Below, piece by piece: positions 60,467 through 64,000 of a DNA stretch of 64,000 nt. The stretch's first letter is position 1, and every line of letters begins with the position of its first letter. Where the stretch lies: assembly GCA_023663505.1 (NCBI GenBank), contig JAMPHH010000013.1, positions 9,670 to 73,669 of the forward strand, read 5' to 3'. The position numbers and the translations under genes were made by a program. Under the pieces are notes generated by a model that did not search any database, was not told the DNA's origin, and was given only the letters and a program-made list of their open reading frames with translations. The stretch comes from Muribaculum sp. GTDB lineage: Bacteria; Bacillota; Clostridia; Lachnospirales; Lachnospiraceae.

Positions 60467-61413
60467 GATCTTGCCACCCCCTTCTTCTGCGCCCTTTTCT
60501 CCTTCAGATAGGGAATTGACAGGAATACAGCGACAACAATGGCCGAGAGCATCTTCATGTACTCGGAGGGCATCTTCAGCCAGAGTACAAACTGATATAC
60601 AATGTAATAAATCACTGCGCCGATGATCACGGAAGCCAAGGTAAACGCGAACGCGAATTTTCTCCTGCTCGCGAATTTCCCAAACATCACCTCACCGATG
60701 ATCACCGCAGCCAAGCCGATCACGATAGCGCCGCGTCCCATATTGACGTCGGCAGCGCCTTGGAACTGCGCATAGAGCGCGCCGCTAAGCCCTACCAAGC
60801 CGTTGGAAAGCATCAGCGCCAACACGGTGATATACTTTGTGTTAATGCCCTGTGCCCTCGCCATATTGGGATTGCAGCCCGTGGCACGCACTGCCTGCCC
60901 GCTCTCCGTTCCGAAGTACCAATATAGCACCATCACAAGCACCAGTAAAAAAAGGATCACCTCGGCAAAAAACAGAAGCTTGGAAGCGGTTGTACCGCTG
61001 GTCACGTAGCGCAGCGACATCACAAGCGGATAGTTGTCCACGCTCACGGGCTGATTTGCTTTGCCGAGAATAATCAGGTTGACGGAATAGAGGGATATCT
61101 GGGTCAAAATACTCGCCAGAATCCCCGGAATCCCCAGAGCGGTATGCAGCAGTCCCGTGACCATTCCCGCCATCATTCCCGCCAAAAAAGCCAAGGGCAG
61201 AGAAAGAATCGGTGATACACCCCCGCGGATAAGCATGACTGATACCGCCGCGCCGGTGGCAATAGAGCCGTCCACTGTCAAATCCGCAAAATCCAACAGT
61301 CGGAAGGTGATATAAACGCCCAGCGCCATCACGCCCCAGACCATTCCCTGCGCGGCGGAGCCGGGCAGCGCCCGAAGCAGCGCCACAGGGTTCAATGACA
61401 TAAAGTATTCCAT
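60463..61413 (-). CDS. ABC transporter permease (branched-chain-type)
   Basis: A 316-residue permease with about nine helices of the LivH/BPD_transp_2 kind: GMVWGVMALGVYITFRLLDF, DGSIATGAAVSVMLI, NMARAQGINTKYITVLALM and GRGAIVIGLAAVIIGE. It is between the solute-binding lipoprotein and the ATPase. A hairpin terminator separates it from the binding protein gene, which usually lets more binding protein than permease be made. Confidence 0.92.
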   Translation of the reverse strand: MEYFMSLNPVALLRALPGSAAQGMVWGVMALGVYITFRLLDFADLTVDGSIATGAAVSVMLIRGGVSPILSLPLAFLAGMMAGMVTGLLHTALGIPGILASILTQISLYSVNLIILGKANQPVSVDNYPLVMSLRYVTSGTTASKLLFFAEVILFLLVLVMVLYWYFGTESGQAVRATGCNPNMARAQGINTKYITVLALMLSNGLVGLSGALYAQFQGAADVNMGRGAIVIGLAAVIIGEVMFGKFASRRKFAFAFTLASVIIGAVIYYIVYQFVLWLKMPSEYMKMLSAIVVAVFLSIPYLKEKRAQKKGVARS

Positions 61414-61437
61414 AGCTTTTCTCTCCTTTGACTTAAA

Positions 61438-61470
61438 GACGGGGATACCGCATTTGGCGTCATCCCCGTC
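61438..61470 (-). terminator. Hairpin between solute-binding gene and permease gene
   Basis: Nine-pair GACGGGGAT/ATCCCCGTC with a 15-base loop, then TTTAAG on the minus strand. The T run is short, so this is likely a partial terminator or RNA-stabilising hairpin between two genes of one operon. Confidence 0.6.
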
Positions 61471-61517
61471 TGCATTTACCTCATCTTATCGGATTATGTG
61501 ATATTTGCTGCTGTTCC

Positions 61518-62567
61518 TTACTCGATCACTACATAGTCATCGGGAATGGTGATTCCAAGCTCCTCGCAGATCTTTGCGTTGTATTTCTTGGTAACAGGCG
61601 CGTAGCGAACATCCATGGTGCTGATGTCAGCGCCCTCAACGAGGATCTCATATGCCATCTCGCCGGTGACATAGCCCAGATCGTAGTAGCTGATAGACAG
61701 GGTTGCAATACCACAACCGCTGCAAATGCCCTCCTCGCCTGCGATTACAGGAATCTTGGCGGGAACCACGATATTGTACACCGTCTCGGTAGCGGCAGCC
61801 AGTGTGTTATCGGTAGGGATATAAAGCGCATCACACTCGCTTGCGGCAGTCGTCACAACGGACTGGATCTCATTGGAGTCCGCAATCGCGTACTCTTTAT
61901 ATGCAATGCCGTCAGCTTCAAGCTCTGCCTTGAAAAGGTCGATCTGGAACACGGAGTTGGTCTCTGCGGAGCAGTACAGCAGTCCTACCTGCTTCACGTC
62001 GGGAATCAGCTCCAGAAGGATATTCTCCTGCTCGGAGATGGGTGCAAGATCAGAGGTTCCGGAGATGTTTCTGCCGCTTGCTCCGGACCAATTAGCCACG
62101 TCCAAAGCAGCGCCGTAATCAGTTACAGAGGTTCCCAAAATAGGGATCTCGGTGGTAGCCGCAGCCGCGCTCTGAAGGGGAGCGGTCGCGTTTGCCAGAA
62201 TCAGGTCAACGCCATCGGACACAAAGCCGTTACAGATTGTAGCCGCAACAGGCTGTTCGCCCTGCGCAAGCTGCTCGTCAAAGGTAACTCTGTCGCCGAG
62301 CTTCTCCTTCAAGGCGTCCTGAAAGCCATCAGTAGCCGCGTCCAAAGCGACATGCTCCAGTAACTGGCAGATTCCGATCGTGTAGGTCTTGCCGTCATCG
62401 GCGGGCGCCGCTGCTCCGGACTCTGCCGTATTAGAAGACTCCACTGAATTAGAAGCCCCCCCTGTCGAGGACTCGTTGGAAGACGAGTCTTCCTGACCAC
62501 CACACGCCGTCAGGCTCATAGCGGTCATTGCTGTTACAAGTAACAAAGCCAAAATTTTCTTTTTCAT
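61518..62567 (-). CDS. ABC transporter solute-binding lipoprotein (TrpX-like)
   Basis: A 349-residue lipoprotein with signal sequence ending LTAC (Cys22), a Ser/Thr/Glu linker, then a periplasmic-type binding domain of the ABC_sub_bind family (YTIGICQLLEHVALDAATDG, ANATAPLQSAAAAT, PVIAGEEGICSGCGIATLSI). The family includes TrpX. AGGAGG precedes the ATG, and a promoter lies upstream. First gene of the operon. Confidence 0.93.
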   Translation of the reverse strand: MKKKILALLLVTAMTAMSLTACGGQEDSSSNESSTGGASNSVESSNTAESGAAAPADDGKTYTIGICQLLEHVALDAATDGFQDALKEKLGDRVTFDEQLAQGEQPVAATICNGFVSDGVDLILANATAPLQSAAAATTEIPILGTSVTDYGAALDVANWSGASGRNISGTSDLAPISEQENILLELIPDVKQVGLLYCSAETNSVFQIDLFKAELEADGIAYKEYAIADSNEIQSVVTTAASECDALYIPTDNTLAAATETVYNIVVPAKIPVIAGEEGICSGCGIATLSISYYDLGYVTGEMAYEILVEGADISTMDVRYAPVTKKYNAKICEELGITIPDDYVVIE

Positions 62568-62644
62568 AATTCTCCTCCTAAATTTCCGTGTATTAGGGCT
62601 TTTGACGCTTTATCCGTTTAAAGCCTTAAACAAACTTCCTGTCA

Positions 62645-62673
62645 AATATACAACATAATCACGGGAAAGTCAA
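62645..62673 (-). promoter_or_regulatory. Promoter of the TrpXYZ-like operon
   Basis: TTGACT at 62668-62673 and TATATT at 62645-62650 are 17 bases apart on the minus strand, upstream of the solute-binding gene. The leader contains a GGCTTT/AAAGCC hairpin. Confidence 0.7.
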
Positions 62674-62701
62674 TCATTTATGTGAATGAATATAAGCATG
62701 A

Positions 62702-64000
62702 TTAAGGGGTTGATATCTTTATCTCTGTGTATTCGTATTTATCTATTCTTTTTGTGCTGTTATTCTCCCCATTATAGGTTGTCTTCTCCAATATATTTCC
62801 ATGTTCATCATAAAGATAGGAATATGCCGTCTTCTCTTCATATGCCTCTGTATAGTTGTAATAATAACTATGGGACAGTTCATTTCCATATTCATCATAA
62901 GTACATTCCTCTCGACTCAAAACATTATCATTCGCGTCACACTCCGTTCTAACCAGTATATTTCCGTCTTTATCACGAAGATATATGTATTGTTTAGAAA
63001 TTGTATCGCCATCTTCATAGCGTGTAACAGTCAGCAGATTTCCGGCAGCATCATAGGTATATTGATTTTTATTGAAAATAGTATTGTCACTGTGATAATA
63101 AGTCTCGCTCAACTTATTTCCGTCGGAATCATAAGTATATTGAATTTGATAGGGCTCGGTCTTGCCGCTTGCATAAGAATACGCCGCAGTCAACACATTC
63201 CCATCAGTATCATAAGTATATTGAGTCAATCTATCAGAGGTACCGTCTCCTTCATAATATGTATCGGTTAGCAGATTACCAACGGCATCATATGTATATT
63301 TAAGTTGATAGGAAATGGCACCATCACTATCATAATACGTTTCAGTCAGCAGATTTCCGGCAGCATCATAATCATATTCATTCTTATAAGAAAGGACATT
63401 GTCCCCGTTAAAAGCTGTTTCACTCACCAGATCCCCATTAATATATAGATATATACTCCTAGCTGAAGTTGTTCCGTCGTCTCCATAAAATGACCGACTC
63501 ATCAGATTCCCGTCCTCATCATAGGTATTTACAACGGAAGATGTCTTATTTTTCTCAATATCATGTCCCGTGCTCTTTGCCAGCAGATAAACAACCGATT
63601 CCTCTGCCTCTGTCTCCTCGGCTGTATTGTTCCCACCCGCTCCCGACTCAGAGGTCTCACCCTCCGCTTCTGAAGCCTCCACATCTGCCTTGGTGGTCAA
63701 TGCCATGGTTTCCCCCGTCTGCACGGAATCAGTGTTACTGGCAGACTTCTTGTTAAGAATACGCCCCCCTATTATCACAGTCACCATAACCATCAATGCC
63801 ACAACTGCCACAGCCACGGGAATCAAAAGCTTTCTCTCACTCAGAACAGTTACAATTCCCTTAGTCCCTGCCCCTTCCGCCGAAACACTGCTTTTCACGG
63901 AAGAATCTGTCACACTGCTCTCCGCAGGGGCATTCGCTACCGTCTCGGGCTCTGATTCTTCCCCTTCTGCAGATACACTCTCCTCCCCCGCCATCATCGC
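62702..64000 (-). CDS. Membrane-anchored YD-repeat protein, 5' end cut by window
   Basis: At least 431 residues; the frame is open to base 64000, so the true start may lie outside. An acidic N-terminal part is followed by one membrane helix (about 56-80), an acidic linker, and about ten YD-type repeats (YTYDAAGNLLT, YDSDGNKLSETYY and similar) that form a beta-strand shell in Rhs and tenascin-like proteins. No toxin or core domain is seen. The protein may be a surface or wall component. Ends with IKISTP. No partner found here. Confidence 0.8.
   Translation of the reverse strand, partial: AMMAGEESVSAEGEESEPETVANAPAESSVTDSSVKSSVSAEGAGTKGIVTVLSERKLLIPVAVAVVALMVMVTVIIGGRILNKKSASNTDSVQTGETMALTTKADVEASEAEGETSESGAGGNNTAEETEAEESVVYLLAKSTGHDIEKNKTSSVVNTYDEDGNLMSRSFYGDDGTTSARSIYLYINGDLVSETAFNGDNVLSYKNEYDYDAAGNLLTETYYDSDGAISYQLKYTYDAVGNLLTDTYYEGDGTSDRLTQYTYDTDGNVLTAAYSYASGKTEPYQIQYTYDSDGNKLSETYYHSDNTIFNKNQYTYDAAGNLLTVTRYEDGDTISKQYIYLRDKDGNILVRTECDANDNVLSREECTYDEYGNELSHSYYYNYTEAYEEKTAYSYLYDEHGNILEKTTYNGENNSTKRIDKYEYTEIKISTP

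Overview
The window looks like chromosome of a spore-forming Clostridia member, most likely Lachnospiraceae. The reasons are the gene order rpmB / asp23-fakA-recG-degV / rsmD-coaD, the sporulation gene gerW next to a DUF2953 gene, a GGGtGRT gene paired with a NifU-like scaffold gene, strong AGGAGG-type ribosome sites and moderate GC. Nearly every gene lies on the minus strand. Exceptions are rpmB, the HD-GYP gene, a small lipoprotein gene and a small antisense RNA. I see no tRNA, rRNA or CRISPR array and no intact transposase. Coordinates come from reading the sequence by eye; no database search was run.

Layout. 1-4910: end of a cell-wall amidase gene, a coiled-coil protein, coaD, rsmD and parC. 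4911-15517: an accessory island, in places visibly AT-rich, lying between parC and parE. It holds unrecognised and immunity-like genes, a methyltransferase, an RNA-repair pair (HD-Pnk end-healing enzyme plus RNA ligase), a structured non-coding RNA with its own promoter and terminator, an RloA/RloB-type ATPase-nuclease defence pair, a LysM protein, a CdiI-type immunity protein and an AlkD-type protein. 15518-25904: parE, a DegV (FakB-type) protein, recG, fakA, asp23, rpmB, a J-domain protein, gerW and DUF2953. 26167-36706: HD-GYP, NUDIX, class B PBP and RodA/FtsW, U32 peptidase, zapA, ruvAB and a MATE transporter. 36742-54743: leuCD, an O-antigen-ligase-like protein, a two-component system, a glycosyltransferase, DedA, an ABC exporter, the ilvB-ilvN-ilvN-ilvC branched-chain operon and metH. 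55012-64000: a lipoprotein, small membrane proteins (one with a Q/N/Y-rich prion-like tail), a type I toxin-antitoxin locus, the GGGtGRT/NifU-like pair, a TrpXYZ-like ABC transporter and a YD-repeat membrane protein cut by the window end.

The most interesting part is about 8.0-12.5 kb. Transcribed in one direction are an ATPase (RloA), a predicted TOPRIM-type nuclease (RloB), an independent structured RNA of about 257 nt, an RNA ligase, and a bifunctional HD-phosphoesterase/polynucleotide kinase. Relatives of the ATPase-nuclease pair are anti-phage systems, and several cut tRNA. The ligase and HD-Pnk are the two activities needed to heal and seal such breaks. A combined RNA-damage and RNA-repair locus with its own RNA is an inference, but it can be tested.
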